Below, in pieces: positions 25,168-34,607 of a DNA stretch of 34,693 nt. The translations under genes were made by a program, and so were the position numbers. The notes beneath the pieces were generated by a model, which was not told the origin of the DNA, ran no database searches, and worked only from the letters and a program-made list of their open reading frames with translations. Position 1 is the first letter of the stretch, and the number at the start of each line of letters is the position of its first letter. Source of the DNA: an uncultured Bacteroidales bacterium (GTDB lineage Bacteria > Bacteroidota > Bacteroidia > Bacteroidales > Bacteroidaceae); assembly GCA_902775975.1 (NCBI GenBank), contig CACYOC010000030.1, positions 1-34,693 on the forward strand, in the 5' to 3' direction.

Positions 25168-26466
25168 ATGATGAAGTGGAAGCTATGGGTATTGTTACTG
25201 CTGACGGGCATAGGAGTCATTTTGACCTCATGCTCGGAGGATGATGGACATCAGCCGTCACCAGCTCCCATCACACCACACACCAAGCCCGTACAGGAAC
25301 TGATTCGTATCTGTGACGAGAGTATAGAGGTACGCCAGTTGCTGCAACACTCTATCAGCCAGGCAGCAGCCGTCAATCCTGACCGCAACTACAATCCTGC
25401 ACAGACACTTGACGAGTTTTTTTACTTCATCGACCGCAATGTCCGCTGTCTGCCTTGGGATGTCATGATACACCCCTCGCCCACAGCCTATGGCAAGTCA
25501 CTCTATGGTCGCACCGACCAAGGCATAGGCTACTTCTGGTTTGTCGTTGACCAACCCTTGGACGAGCTAAAGAACCGAGGATACTTCTACCCTACCGTTG
25601 AATACGTAGAGCCCTTTGCCTCATGGCTGACCACCTATTGCCAGAGCTGGGGAGACTGGCTTTCTACTGAAGAGAGTTGGAACGACAGCTATTATGAAAT
25701 GGTAAAGAACGATTCTGACTGGGGCATGCCGCAAGGTTGGTATGGCAACAGCAACCGGTGGAAGACGTTCAACGAATTCTTCTCACGCAGTCTGATTTCG
25801 CCCGACCAGCGACCCATTGCCGAAGCAACGGTGATTTGTCCTACCGATGCTACCATCAAGGCTCCTAACAATGATGCTGTTCCTCTGGAAACTTGGAAGA
25901 TAGACGACCAGAACCAGTTGGAATATACCGACGTACAAGTCAAGACGTGTCGCATCAGGGACGTTGCCCAACTGATAGGCAAGGAGTCTGCTTATAGTCA
26001 GGCTTTTGCCGGAGGGTCTCTAACCCACATGTTCCTCGATGTCAACAACTATCATCGCTACCATGCTCCAGTCGATGGCGAATTGGTTGAGTTGCGACGC
26101 ATTCCCGGCATAGCTGCCGGTGGTGGTTACACACTTTGGGACAACAAGGAAAAACTCTACTATTACGTCAACGACCTCGGTTTTCAAATGATAGAAACCC
26201 GCGCCTGCGCCATTTTCAAAACCCGAGATTACGGTCTGGTAGCAATGCTGCCTGTTGGTATGTCGCAGATCTGTAGCGTCAACTGGCTGCCGACATTGAA
26301 AGTTGGTCAGCAGCTGAAGCGAGGCGACGAGATGGGATTCTTCCAGTTTGGCGGCTCCGACATTATCCTACTTTTTCAGAAGGGTGTTCAGGTGGAAATG
26401 CTCGCCAAGGGTAAAAAGGTCACTCTGATGGGTGAAGCGTTAGCGCAACTGATAAAGAAGCAGTAA
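25168..26466 (+). CDS. Phosphatidylserine decarboxylase-like lipoprotein
   Basis: The ATG at 25168 (another at 25171) gives about 432 residues with a lipoprotein signal (LLLLTGIGVILTSC), so the protein should be outside the inner membrane. PSD hallmarks follow: TFNEFFSRSL near residues 201-210, YHRYHAPVDGELVE, MLPVGMSQICSVNW and the C-terminal FQFGGSDIILLFQKG, where GGS is the site of self-cleavage and pyruvoyl formation. The N-terminal part with an FFYFIDRNVRCLPWD stretch resembles the PSD-associated domain of PSD-like amino acid decarboxylases such as the fungal tryptophan decarboxylase. A lipid-anchored location is unusual for PSD. The substrate is unknown; an upstream TTG at 25135 would break the signal peptide. 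Confidence 0.75.
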   Translation: MMKWKLWVLLLLTGIGVILTSCSEDDGHQPSPAPITPHTKPVQELIRICDESIEVRQLLQHSISQAAAVNPDRNYNPAQTLDEFFYFIDRNVRCLPWDVMIHPSPTAYGKSLYGRTDQGIGYFWFVVDQPLDELKNRGYFYPTVEYVEPFASWLTTYCQSWGDWLSTEESWNDSYYEMVKNDSDWGMPQGWYGNSNRWKTFNEFFSRSLISPDQRPIAEATVICPTDATIKAPNNDAVPLETWKIDDQNQLEYTDVQVKTCRIRDVAQLIGKESAYSQAFAGGSLTHMFLDVNNYHRYHAPVDGELVELRRIPGIAAGGGYTLWDNKEKLYYYVNDLGFQMIETRACAIFKTRDYGLVAMLPVGMSQICSVNWLPTLKVGQQLKRGDEMGFFQFGGSDIILLFQKGVQVEMLAKGKKVTLMGEALAQLIKKQ

Positions 26467-26491
26467 ACACAGACATAATTTAGACAAACAG

Positions 26492-28876
26492 ATGAGACTT
26501 CCGAAGTTTTTAGACCGCTCGATAGGGGTACGCACTACAATACTTGTTGGTGTGCAGCTGATTCTCATACTGCTGATAAGTGATGTCTGGCAGATGCAGC
26601 ATACACGTTCTATCATTGCTAAAGATACTCATCGCCAAGCCAGTCACTCTATGGAGGCAGCTATCAAGGTCATTGACAACCGTATCTCGCAAGTAGAGAC
26701 AGCTGTCGAGACTGCCGCTTCCTATGCTGACCTCTTTGCCACTGACGATGTCTCTGCCTATCTCTTGCTGCAGCGTCTGATTTCTTCAAACTCCGATATT
26801 TCAGCAGTGACATTGATGTATCGTGCCAACTATTTTCCACAGCATGGTCGCTATTACGCCCCCTCTGTGTCTCGCAACGATACTAACGATGACTTTATCA
26901 TGGAGAATATCGGTTCGTCCGAATACGAGTTCAACTACTTGGAGACGGACAGCAACTGGGTATATACCAACAAGTTGGATTCTGCCTACTGGTGTCTGCC
27001 GTATAAAGACTCCATTGTCACTCAGCGCGGCATGGTATCCTACTCCATACCTTTACACGACATAAGCGGAGACATCTACGCCATTCTGTGTGCCGACGTG
27101 GCATTAGACTGGGTTCATGAGATCGTTGAAGAGGCAAAGCCCTATTCTTATTCTGACGTTACTGTGATAAGCCGCGACTCTCAGTATCTTTGCCACCCTG
27201 ACATGAAGTGGGTGCAGTCTGTCAACGTCATCTCCTTTGCCCAAACTCAAAAAGATGATAATTTCCTGAACCTCACACTGCGTATGCTTCGTGGCGAACG
27301 AGGCATCGATACGCTGAAAAAGCCATACATCCAGTCGGACATGAGTAAAGGATTAATGAAGGGTACCACCATCGTCTATTACGCTCCTGTCAGTCGTGTG
27401 CAGTGGTCTATATGCTTTACCATTCCCGAGGAAAAAATCATGGAGCGTGCCAATCAACTGCGCGATCAGATGATAGTCGTGCTGTTGGTCGTGCTGTTGG
27501 CTACCGTCTTCATACTCTATTTTGTTATCAAACGCGAGATAAAGCCCTTAAAGCAGTTGTCAGCATCGGCAGGCGAAATAGCCAAAGGAAACTTTAATGT
27601 CGCACTGCCACACATACACCATCAAGATGAGACAGGCCTCCTGCGCGATTCCTTTGAGAATATGCAACGGTCGTTGGCAAAATACGTTGAGGAACTGAAG
27701 GTAACGACAACCCACAAGGCCACCCTCGAAAGCGAGCTGCGTATTGCCAGCAACATCCAGAAGTCCATGATACCGAACACTTATCCTCCCTTCCCGGAGC
27801 GTAACGACATCGATATCTATGGCCAGCTAACCCCCGCTAAGGAGGTTGGTGGCGACCTCTTCGACTTCTTCATCCGTAACGAGAAGCTTTTCTTCTGCAT
27901 CGGCGACGTGTCGGGCAAGGGCATTCCTGCCTCGCTGGTGATGGCTGTCACCCGTTCCCTATTCCGTACCCTGACAGTCCATGAGTCCAATCCTGGACGC
28001 TTTGTCACTCACATGAACGAGGCTTTATCGGAAAACAACAAAACGTGCATGTTCGTCACTTTATTCGTTGGTGTACTCGACTTACCGACAGGCCGCATGC
28101 GGTATGCCAATGCGGGACACAACGCTCCGCTATTGTTGAACGAGCGGAAAGGTAAGCTGCCTTCTAATTGCAATCTGCCCCTGGGCGTTCTGCCAGAACA
28201 GACATACACCACACAGGATGTCATCATCGACCCTGGCACCACCATCTTCCTTTACACCGACGGACTGACAGAGGCGGAAGACACCGAACATCAGTTGTTT
28301 GGCGAACAGCGTATGATGGATGTTGCCGAATCCTTGAAAGACAATGCGCCTCAGGAAGTCATTGGACAAATGGAGAAGGCCGTAAAATCCTTTGTCGGTA
28401 CTGCCGACCAATCAGACGATTTGACTATGTTAGCTATTCATTATAATCAAGAACAGGCCGAATGTCGCTTTCAGCGTACCTTGACACTGACCAACGATGT
28501 GCAAGAGGTTCCTCTTTTGAACACCTTCGTTGACGAGATTTGTGAATTGGTAGGCTTTGACATGAAGACCACCATGCAGATGAACCTCGCCATTGAAGAG
28601 GCAGTGGTTAACGTCATGAACTATGCTTATCCACCTGGCAAGAAGGGCGAGATTAATATCTCCGCCACTGCTAATGACAGTCGCCTGAAAATTGTCATCA
28701 GCGATTCCGGAGTACCCTTCGACCCCACTGCCAAGGGCGAAACAGACACTACGTTGTCTGCCGAAGAGCGTCCCATCGGCGGATTAGGCATCTTCTTGGT
28801 ACGTCAGCTGATGGACTCCGTAAACTATGAACATGTCGATAGTTACAATGTCCTGACGCTCATGAAGAATCTATAA
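26492..28876 (+). CDS. Sensor SpoIIE-type phosphatase with a C-terminal anti-sigma-type ATPase domain
   Basis: A 794-residue membrane sensor. Order: helix 1 (about 14-33), an extracytoplasmic dCache-like region (40-320), helix 2 (327-346), HAMP (347-400), a SpoIIE/PPM phosphatase with GGDLFD (453-458), GDVSGKG (471-477), YTDGLTE (588-594) and DDLT (642-645), and a HATPase_c domain (660-794) with EEAVVNVMNYAYP (702-714), DSGVPFDP (738-745) and GGLGIFLV (763-770), like RsbW/SpoIIAB. Both halves keep their catalytic residues. The expected job is to read an outside signal and to set the phosphorylation of a STAS protein, one of which is encoded next. Confidence 0.88.
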   Translation: MRLPKFLDRSIGVRTTILVGVQLILILLISDVWQMQHTRSIIAKDTHRQASHSMEAAIKVIDNRISQVETAVETAASYADLFATDDVSAYLLLQRLISSNSDISAVTLMYRANYFPQHGRYYAPSVSRNDTNDDFIMENIGSSEYEFNYLETDSNWVYTNKLDSAYWCLPYKDSIVTQRGMVSYSIPLHDISGDIYAILCADVALDWVHEIVEEAKPYSYSDVTVISRDSQYLCHPDMKWVQSVNVISFAQTQKDDNFLNLTLRMLRGERGIDTLKKPYIQSDMSKGLMKGTTIVYYAPVSRVQWSICFTIPEEKIMERANQLRDQMIVVLLVVLLATVFILYFVIKREIKPLKQLSASAGEIAKGNFNVALPHIHHQDETGLLRDSFENMQRSLAKYVEELKVTTTHKATLESELRIASNIQKSMIPNTYPPFPERNDIDIYGQLTPAKEVGGDLFDFFIRNEKLFFCIGDVSGKGIPASLVMAVTRSLFRTLTVHESNPGRFVTHMNEALSENNKTCMFVTLFVGVLDLPTGRMRYANAGHNAPLLLNERKGKLPSNCNLPLGVLPEQTYTTQDVIIDPGTTIFLYTDGLTEAEDTEHQLFGEQRMMDVAESLKDNAPQEVIGQMEKAVKSFVGTADQSDDLTMLAIHYNQEQAECRFQRTLTLTNDVQEVPLLNTFVDEICELVGFDMKTTMQMNLAIEEAVVNVMNYAYPPGKKGEINISATANDSRLKIVISDSGVPFDPTAKGETDTTLSAEERPIGGLGIFLVRQLMDSVNYEHVDSYNVLTLMKNL

Positions 28877-28915
28877 GAAAACTATCAATTAAATAACAAT
28901 TTATATTTTATCATT

Positions 28916-29218
28916 ATGAAAACAACATTTAAAGAAGAGAACACCGAGTTCGTAATGTATTTCGAGGGTCGCCTGGATACTGCTGCTGCTCCTCAGACAG
29001 AACGTGACGTCCAAGTGCTGAACGAATGTCAGGGTCATGACATCGTCCTGGACTGCACCTCTTTGGAGTACATCTCCTCCAGTGGTTTACGCATCTTCTT
29101 GGCTATTCTGAAAAATGCCAAGCCCAAAGGCAGCAAGGTATTTATCCGTGGCTTGAACGACGACCTGCGTCAGGTTTTTGCCATGACAGGTTTTACCAAT
29201 CTCTTTGAATTCAAATGA
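28916..29218 (+). CDS. STAS-domain anti-sigma-factor-antagonist-like protein
   Basis: A 100-residue single STAS domain with LEYISSSGLR in the phosphorylation loop and VFAMTGFTNLF at the end. It closely resembles the STAS half of the kinase fusion at 23925. STAS proteins of this size switch partner according to serine phosphorylation, which a SpoIIE-type phosphatase reverses; such a phosphatase is encoded 39 bases upstream. The target is unknown, and no sigma-B-type sigma factor is in the window. Its stop overlaps the next start by four bases (ATGA), so the RelA/SpoT-type gene is translationally coupled to it. Confidence 0.88.
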   Translation: MKTTFKEENTEFVMYFEGRLDTAAAPQTERDVQVLNECQGHDIVLDCTSLEYISSSGLRIFLAILKNAKPKGSKVFIRGLNDDLRQVFAMTGFTNLFEFK

Positions 29219-30288
29219 AGCCTATGCTGACTCCTAACGGACAGCAGCTTATGAACGAATTCCTCCGGTTGCAGCCTCAGTTGCAGCAATTGGAGCATGA
29301 AGTCTTCAGCCAGTTACAAGACGTGCTGAAGGCACAAGGTGTGGAACTCAATGCCATCGAGAGCCGTGTCAAGACTGAGGCATCGCTGAGGGGTAAGCTG
29401 GAGCGAAAGGGCGACAAGTATCACTCCTTGTCAGACATCACTGACTTGGTGGGTATCCGCATCATTACGTTCTATACCGACGACGTCGATAAAGTTGCAG
29501 GCATTGTCAAGCGCCTCTTTGCCGTTGATTGGAGCAACTCCATCGACAAGCGCAAGGCTCACGAGTTGACGAGCTTCGGCTACAACTCGCTGCATTACAT
29601 CTGTCGGCTGAAGGGTGATGGTCCGTTGTCGTCCATTCCTTTCGAGATACAGATGCGCACTGCCTTGCAGCATGTTTGGTCAGCTATCGAGCACGACATT
29701 GGCTATAAGGGTGTCGTACAGCTACCTCCTGAGTTTCGCCGTCAGTTCAGTCGGTTAGCAGGAATGTTAGAGTTGGCTGACGACGAGTTCAGCCGTCTGC
29801 GCATCACTATGACGGAGTATCGCCGGCAGGTGCAGTCACTGGTCAAGTCAGGAAAGTTGGACGAAGTACCGCTGTCCAACGACTCCTTCCGTAGCTATCT
29901 GGAGTTGCGTCCCTTCGAGCGTCTGAACCAGCGCATTGCCGCTATCAACCAAGCCGAGCTGTTCCCTGTGTCGCTGATGATATTCATGCCGCTGTTGGAA
30001 CATTTCCACATGGAGACTTTGGGCGATGTGCAGCGCATGCTCATCGACAACGGCGAAGATGCTTATCAGCTGGCGTTGTCGCAGTTGGCTGTCACAGACC
30101 TTGACATCCTGTCGGAGAGCGTAGGCCTACAGAATCTCTGCATCATCCATGCCATCCGTAAAGGTGAAGGTCGTGCCGGAGTGCTTCGAGTGTTTGAGAC
30201 CATCAATGGACACCACCCCTACAACGAGGCGCTGACCGATGGCATCATGCAACAGATTGAGTCCTTACCTATTAAAAATAAGAAGTGA
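29215..30288 (+). CDS. RelA/SpoT-domain protein, small alarmone synthetase-like
   Basis: A 357-residue protein with the RelA/SpoT synthetase core: SRVKTEASLRGKLERKG (50-66), DITDLVGIRII (74-84) with Asp77, FGYNSLHYIC (121-130), FEIQMRT (143-149) with Glu144, and LQHVWSAIEHD. These are the nucleotide-binding and catalytic motifs, so (p)ppGpp or a related product is likely. There is no HD hydrolase domain, and the N-terminus is short, as in stand-alone synthetases. After about residue 200 comes an extra helical C-terminal half of unknown type. Coupling to a STAS gene suggests control by partner switching. A hairpin starts at its last codons. Confidence 0.82.
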   Translation: MKPMLTPNGQQLMNEFLRLQPQLQQLEHEVFSQLQDVLKAQGVELNAIESRVKTEASLRGKLERKGDKYHSLSDITDLVGIRIITFYTDDVDKVAGIVKRLFAVDWSNSIDKRKAHELTSFGYNSLHYICRLKGDGPLSSIPFEIQMRTALQHVWSAIEHDIGYKGVVQLPPEFRRQFSRLAGMLELADDEFSRLRITMTEYRRQVQSLVKSGKLDEVPLSNDSFRSYLELRPFERLNQRIAAINQAELFPVSLMIFMPLLEHFHMETLGDVQRMLIDNGEDAYQLALSQLAVTDLDILSESVGLQNLCIIHAIRKGEGRAGVLRVFETINGHHPYNEALTDGIMQQIESLPIKNKK

Positions 30289-30312
30289 GAAACCAAGGGG
30301 GTTCTCACTTCT
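30281..30312 (-). terminator. Convergent hairpin terminator
   Basis: AGAAGTGAGAA (30281-30291) pairs with TTCTCACTTCT (30302-30312). Read on the minus strand the stem is followed by TATTTTTAAT, so it should end the LruC-lipoprotein transcript. On the plus strand the T-run is weaker, but the stem overlaps the end of the RelA/SpoT-type gene and may serve both. Confidence 0.7.
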
Positions 30313-30322
30313 GCCTTCTTAC

Positions 30323-32812
30323 CTATTTATATATATAATGTAGAGGAAAGGTATTACCACTGGCTGGACGCTCGTACCAGTCAGTGCTATTATTTTGGTT
30401 CTGCCCCCAATATGAAAAGTCGGGATAGGCAATGGTAATCGGTCTGCCCTCCAAGGGATACTCTACGCTACCAGGAACCATCACCGCCCACGGCTTATTG
30501 GCAGCCTCGCCAGTGCAGTAAGCACGAAGATAATCCTGATAAGTGCTGGCAAACGTGCTGTAACGCAGCACCAGCGCGCCCTTTCTATCATTTTGGACCG
30601 TATGTACCTCCCAGAAGCTGCCATTGTAGTTCTCCACGATGAAGGTGTCATAGGTAGCTTGGTCGAGCATCTTCTGAGCGTCGGCCTCACTGTTGAACTC
30701 AAAGACGTAGGTAGCAGTCTTTGCCGGTACTCGTCCGTAGTTCGTCCATCCCTCTAACGTGGTGTTATAGAAGAAGCGATCCACGTTTCCTCCTCCGTTC
30801 AGCACGGGGTTCAGAGCCCAGTGAACGTCCTTACAGAGCAGCAACACTACGCTACTTCTGTCGTTCGGATCACCTGACACTGCGAAGTCCCCGTCAGGAA
30901 TATTGTCATAGCGTCCCAGATTGCCGGGAGGTGCGGCAAAACGCTGCGTACAGCTCTTGCTGGCCAGCATGCCGTCTGTAATACCAACCAGTCGGATAGC
31001 AGCAGCATTGGTCTTTAGGGCACCGCTTGCCTCCAGATTCACCGTCAACGTCACTTTCTTGGGGTTGTTCTCATCCTGTTCGGGCGTCACCTTGATGACC
31101 ACGTCATTGAAGTCGTAGTCGCCCGGATCGGGGAAATTGTCCTCAAACAGGAAGCGGAAGCCCATGGCCTTACTGGCGGGTTGCGAACCGCCTTCGTTGC
31201 CGTCAGGATTGAAGCCTGTACCAGCACAACCTGCGGGGATGGTGATTTCGTTCAGGGCGTTTTGCTCGTTCACCCAATGTTTTATCTTTTTGTTGACAAC
31301 GTCATAGGCAGCGCAATAGAGATAGTCGCCGGCTGACATTTCTTTCTTATAGTTTTTCTCCTTGTCGCCATTCAAGCCGTAAATCTCATCGGGGTTGAAG
31401 TCGAAATATACGAGGTTATTGACATGAATAGAACCTGACCACGTTGCATACAGTTTGCTGGTCTTGACGATGGCATATTCACCTCCGCTCGTAGGGCCAT
31501 TGATGGTAACGCCGTTCAACATCAGCAGATTGCCGCACTTCAACTCACTCTGGTGGTGCATCTCGACCGTTCCTGTCAGCACGTCAATATTACCATCGAC
31601 ATCAAAGCGACTGCCTGTCAACAGTATGGAAGAACCAACGCCAGCATCACCTGTGAAATGAACGTAGCAACCGTTCACCCATGACTGGTTGTATGACGAC
31701 CCTGAGTAGCTGTTGGTACGAGCCGTGATGTGTCCGAAATTGATGAACTTCGTGCCTCCCGCAGTTCCTGTCAGCACGTCGATATTCATCGTTCCACAGT
31801 TGTAGAAATTACAGCCGTTCAGATTCAGGACGCCCTGCATTTCCATCGTTCCTGCATTATAGCAGTAGCTGTTGTTGGTATTGTCCCACAGCTTGTCTTT
31901 CTTGCCCGTTATCTTTCCGCCCGGTAAGACGATGAAGCGCCCCACACCAGTCAGCTGGGTATTGCCCTCAAGAATAATTTCTCCTCCGTCAGCCACCACA
32001 AGGGTCGGACAGGTCAGAGTGTTCCCATTCAGGTGTACCTTACCCTCCACGTAGAGCACGCAATCGTTGATGACACCCCCAGCATTGATGTGGAACACCT
32101 CCGTAATCTCTGTACCCTTGGCCACGCGGAAGTGTTTGCCGTCGCTGTGTCCAGGGTAGTCTGCAGGCGAATAGTAGTAACTCTTGTCGGTAAGCGTATG
32201 GTTCTTATTGCTCGTCTCGTTGGCAATGATTTCGTCAGTAATGGCGGTATAGCTCTTCATCTCTTCTACCGTTACCACCTTTACGTTCAGTCCAGGTCCT
32301 GTAGGATTCAGATAGTCCTCTAACGACTTGGCATAAGTGGACGTTTCAGCATCGGTAGCCCTGCGAGCTGCCTTGTTGGAGGCAGAAGCGCCATAAACGA
32401 CCTTGACAGTACCGTTCTCAACGGGTGCATTGAGAACAACACGGCGCCCGTCCTTATCGTAGATGCCGACATATACAAAATCTTGTGCCACTTTAAACGA
32501 CATCGTACCCTTCAGCGTCTTGCCACTCTCCACACTACCGGTAAAGACCTTCGTCGGAGTGTCACTTGACAGGGGATTATCCAGATAGATCACCACTTTG
32601 TATGTCTCACCATAGTCGCCATTGACGGTCACTTCCGCCGTCGCCGTTCCTACGGTAGTCCACGTTTGGCTGGGGTCAACGTTCTGAACAGGGAATGAGG
32701 CCCTTACCAAGTTGTCATAGTCTGCTTGGTTGAAAACAGCTTCCTTCTTGCATGCCGTCAACACCGTTGCCAGCAGCAAGACTCCTATCAGTAAATGGCT
32801 TTTCTTGAACAT
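30323..32812 (-). CDS. LruC/DUF4842 domain lipoprotein
   Basis: With the ATG at 32812 this is an 829-residue surface lipoprotein: signal MFKKSHLLIGVLLLATVLTAC (lipobox LTAC), then a DYDNLVRASFPVQNVDPSQTW segment usual in this family, a beta-helix-like middle region rich in N, G and T (about 230-480), and a C-terminal LruC/DUF4842 domain starting near FLFEDNFPDPGDYDFNDVV (about 550). The DYDFNDVV acidic cluster may bind calcium. Function is unknown; it is probably envelope-attached or exported. A GTG at 32854 is possible but gives a poorer signal peptide. It is divergent from cysS, sharing a short intergenic region. Confidence 0.82.
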   Translation of the reverse strand: MFKKSHLLIGVLLLATVLTACKKEAVFNQADYDNLVRASFPVQNVDPSQTWTTVGTATAEVTVNGDYGETYKVVIYLDNPLSSDTPTKVFTGSVESGKTLKGTMSFKVAQDFVYVGIYDKDGRRVVLNAPVENGTVKVVYGASASNKAARRATDAETSTYAKSLEDYLNPTGPGLNVKVVTVEEMKSYTAITDEIIANETSNKNHTLTDKSYYYSPADYPGHSDGKHFRVAKGTEITEVFHINAGGVINDCVLYVEGKVHLNGNTLTCPTLVVADGGEIILEGNTQLTGVGRFIVLPGGKITGKKDKLWDNTNNSYCYNAGTMEMQGVLNLNGCNFYNCGTMNIDVLTGTAGGTKFINFGHITARTNSYSGSSYNQSWVNGCYVHFTGDAGVGSSILLTGSRFDVDGNIDVLTGTVEMHHQSELKCGNLLMLNGVTINGPTSGGEYAIVKTSKLYATWSGSIHVNNLVYFDFNPDEIYGLNGDKEKNYKKEMSAGDYLYCAAYDVVNKKIKHWVNEQNALNEITIPAGCAGTGFNPDGNEGGSQPASKAMGFRFLFEDNFPDPGDYDFNDVVIKVTPEQDENNPKKVTLTVNLEASGALKTNAAAIRLVGITDGMLASKSCTQRFAAPPGNLGRYDNIPDGDFAVSGDPNDRSSVVLLLCKDVHWALNPVLNGGGNVDRFFYNTTLEGWTNYGRVPAKTATYVFEFNSEADAQKMLDQATYDTFIVENYNGSFWEVHTVQNDRKGALVLRYSTFASTYQDYLRAYCTGEAANKPWAVMVPGSVEYPLEGRPITIAYPDFSYWGQNQNNSTDWYERPASGNTFPLHYIYK

Positions 32813-32877
32813 GAATGCATAGTCTTTCTTATACACCAAAACAAGCAACAGCACACTTTCGCATGCATTACTCGCTG

Positions 32878-32885
32878 CAAAGATA
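32878..32885 (-). promoter_or_regulatory. Promoter of the LruC lipoprotein gene (-7 element)
   Basis: On the minus strand TATCTTTG fits TAnnTTTG, with a start expected near 32871 and a leader of about 60 bases. The -33 element is unclear. Confidence 0.5.
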
Positions 32886-32924
32886 CGGATTTTTTTCTAA
32901 AGTTGTGTCTTATTTGCCTAAAAA

Positions 32925-32956
32925 TTTGGAGAACGCATATTTTATTCGTAATTTTG
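32925..32956 (+). promoter_or_regulatory. Promoter of cysS
   Basis: TTTG (32925-32928), a 20-base spacer and TAATTTTG (32949-32956) form the best-matching Bacteroidota promoter in the window. The start near 32963 gives a leader of 11 bases to the first ATG (32974), or 26 to the second (32989). Confidence 0.65.
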
Positions 32957-32973
32957 CACGCAGTTTTTAATCA

Positions 32974-34497
32974 ATGAATAACGAAACGATGGAATCAAAA
33001 CTGGTTATCTACAATACGCTCACCCGTCAGAAAGAGCGCTTCGAACCCCTTCATGCCCCTAATGTCGGCATGTACGTCTGCGGTCCAACAGTCTATGGCG
33101 ACCCGCATCTGGGTCATGCACGGCCTGCCGTCACCTTCGACGTCGTGTTCCGCTATCTGCAGCATTTAGGATATAGAGTAAGGTACGTGCGCAATATTAC
33201 TGATGTCGGCCATCTGGAGCACGATGCCGACGAGGGCGAGGACAAGATTGCCAAGAAGGCACGTCTGGAGCAGTTGGAGCCCATGGAGATAGCCCAATAC
33301 TATACCAACCGCTACCACCAGGCCATGGATGCCCTCGGTTGCAAACGCCCCTCCATAGAGCCTCATGCCACCGGTCACATCATCGAGCAGCAGCAGCTGG
33401 TACAGCAGATTCTCGATAATGGCTTTGCCTACGAGTCCAACGGCTCCATCTACTTCGACATCGAGGCATACAACAAGAAATATCAGTACGGCATTCTTTC
33501 GGGCCGTTCGCTGGAGAACATCAAGGATGCTTCACGCGACAACCTCGACGGCGTCGGCGAAAAGCGCCATCAGGCAGACTTCGCCCTGTGGAAGAAGGCA
33601 CAGCCTGAGCACATCATGCGCTGGCCCTCGCCGTGGAGCGACGGTTTCCCTGGCTGGCACTGTGAGTGTACCGCCATGGGACGCAAATACCTCGGCGAAC
33701 AGTTCGACATCCACGGTGGAGGCATGGACCTTGTCTTCCCTCATCATGAGTGCGAGATAGCCCAGGCTACTGCCTCCATGGGTCACCAGGCTGTCAAATA
33801 CTGGATGCACAACAACATGCTCACCATCAACGGACAGAAAATGGGCAAGTCGCTGGGCAACTTCATTACCCTCGAACAGTTCTTCACCGGCAACCATCCA
33901 CTGCTTGCCAAGGCCTACAGCGCCATGACCATCCGCTTCTTCATGCTCTCTGCCCACTATCGTGGTACGGTCGATTTCTCCAACGAAGCCCTGGAGGCAG
34001 CAGAGAAGGGATTGGAAAAACTCATGAACGGCATTGCCGACCTCCAGCGCATCCAAGTCTCCGCACAGTGTGATGCTGAAACCGAACGCATCGTCAAGAC
34101 GCTGCGCCAGCGTTGCTACGACGCCATGAACGACGACTTTGCCACCCCACAGGTCATCAGCCTGCTCTTCGAGGCTTGCTCCGTCGTCAACAAGCTCACC
34201 GCCCACCAGGCCACCATCTGTGCCGACTGCCTGAAGGAACTGTCTGACACCATGCACCTCTTCACCGAGGACATCCTCGGCCTTACCGCTTCCGCTGCCA
34301 ACGGTTTTGCCGGTGGCGACAACAGCGCCCGTGAGGAAGCCTTCGGCAAGGTAGTTGATATGTTGCTCAACTTGCGCGCCAAAGCCAAGGCCAACAAGGA
34401 CTGGGCGACCAGCGACAAGATTCGCGACGAGCTCGCTGCTGCCGGCTTCGAAGTCAAGGACACCAAGGATGGTGCCACCTGGAAGCTGAACAAGTAA
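32974..34497 (+). CDS. cysS: Cysteine-tRNA ligase CysRS
   Basis: CysRS joins cysteine to tRNA-Cys in the cytoplasm. The 507-residue class I synthetase has the zinc Cys36 in VCGPTVYGD, the HIGH-type HLGH (45-48), the zinc-site WHCECT with Cys230, [15 protein letters not shown], and the KMSKS-type loop QKMGKSLGN with Lys289-Ser293, where Gly replaces the first Ser (KMGKS). The C-terminal part has the DALR-like helical domain. Two starts are possible, at 32974 and at 32989; the second (MESKLVIYN) gives the more usual N-terminus. It is divergent from the LruC lipoprotein and followed by two hairpins. Confidence 0.96.
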   Translation: MNNETMESKLVIYNTLTRQKERFEPLHAPNVGMYVCGPTVYGDPHLGHARPAVTFDVVFRYLQHLGYRVRYVRNITDVGHLEHDADEGEDKIAKKARLEQLEPMEIAQYYTNRYHQAMDALGCKRPSIEPHATGHIIEQQQLVQQILDNGFAYESNGSIYFDIEAYNKKYQYGILSGRSLENIKDASRDNLDGVGEKRHQADFALWKKAQPEHIMRWPSPWSDGFPGWHCECTAMGRKYLGEQFDIHGGGMDLVFPHHECEIAQATASMGHQAVKYWMHNNMLTINGQKMGKSLGNFITLEQFFTGNHPLLAKAYSAMTIRFFMLSAHYRGTVDFSNEALEAAEKGLEKLMNGIADLQRIQVSAQCDAETERIVKTLRQRCYDAMNDDFATPQVISLLFEACSVVNKLTAHQATICADCLKELSDTMHLFTEDILGLTASAANGFAGGDNSAREEAFGKVVDMLLNLRAKAKANKDWATSDKIRDELAAAGFEVKDTKDGATWKLNK

Positions 34498-34514
34498 TTT
34501 CATTATTTCTCCCT

Positions 34515-34548
34515 CAAGTACCTTAATATCACGATATTAGGGTACTTG
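34515..34548 (+). terminator. Hairpin after cysS
   Basis: CAAGTACC (34515-34522) pairs with GGTACTTG (34541-34548), with TAATAT/ATATTA pairs inside, giving a stem of about 15 pairs. It is followed by AATTTCAC, a weak T-run, so it may act as a terminator or as an RNA 3' end stabiliser. Confidence 0.6.
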
Positions 34549-34567
34549 AATTTCACTAGAAAGAAAA

Positions 34568-34596
34568 AGAGAGTTGCGAAATCCTCGCAACTCTCT
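34568..34596. terminator. Bidirectional terminator between cysS and the tRNA
   Basis: AGAGAGTTGCGA (34568-34579) pairs perfectly with TCGCAACTCTCT (34585-34596) around a five-base loop. GATTTTTAG follows on the plus strand, and on the minus strand the stem is followed by CTTTTTCTT, so it could stop both cysS and the tRNA transcript. Confidence 0.75.
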
Positions 34597-34607
34597 GATT
34601 TTTAGTG

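Noticed and set aside
33532-34503. A 323-residue minus-strand open frame opposite cysS
   Set aside because: CysRS motifs cover the same bases on the plus strand; the antisense frame shows no family pattern.
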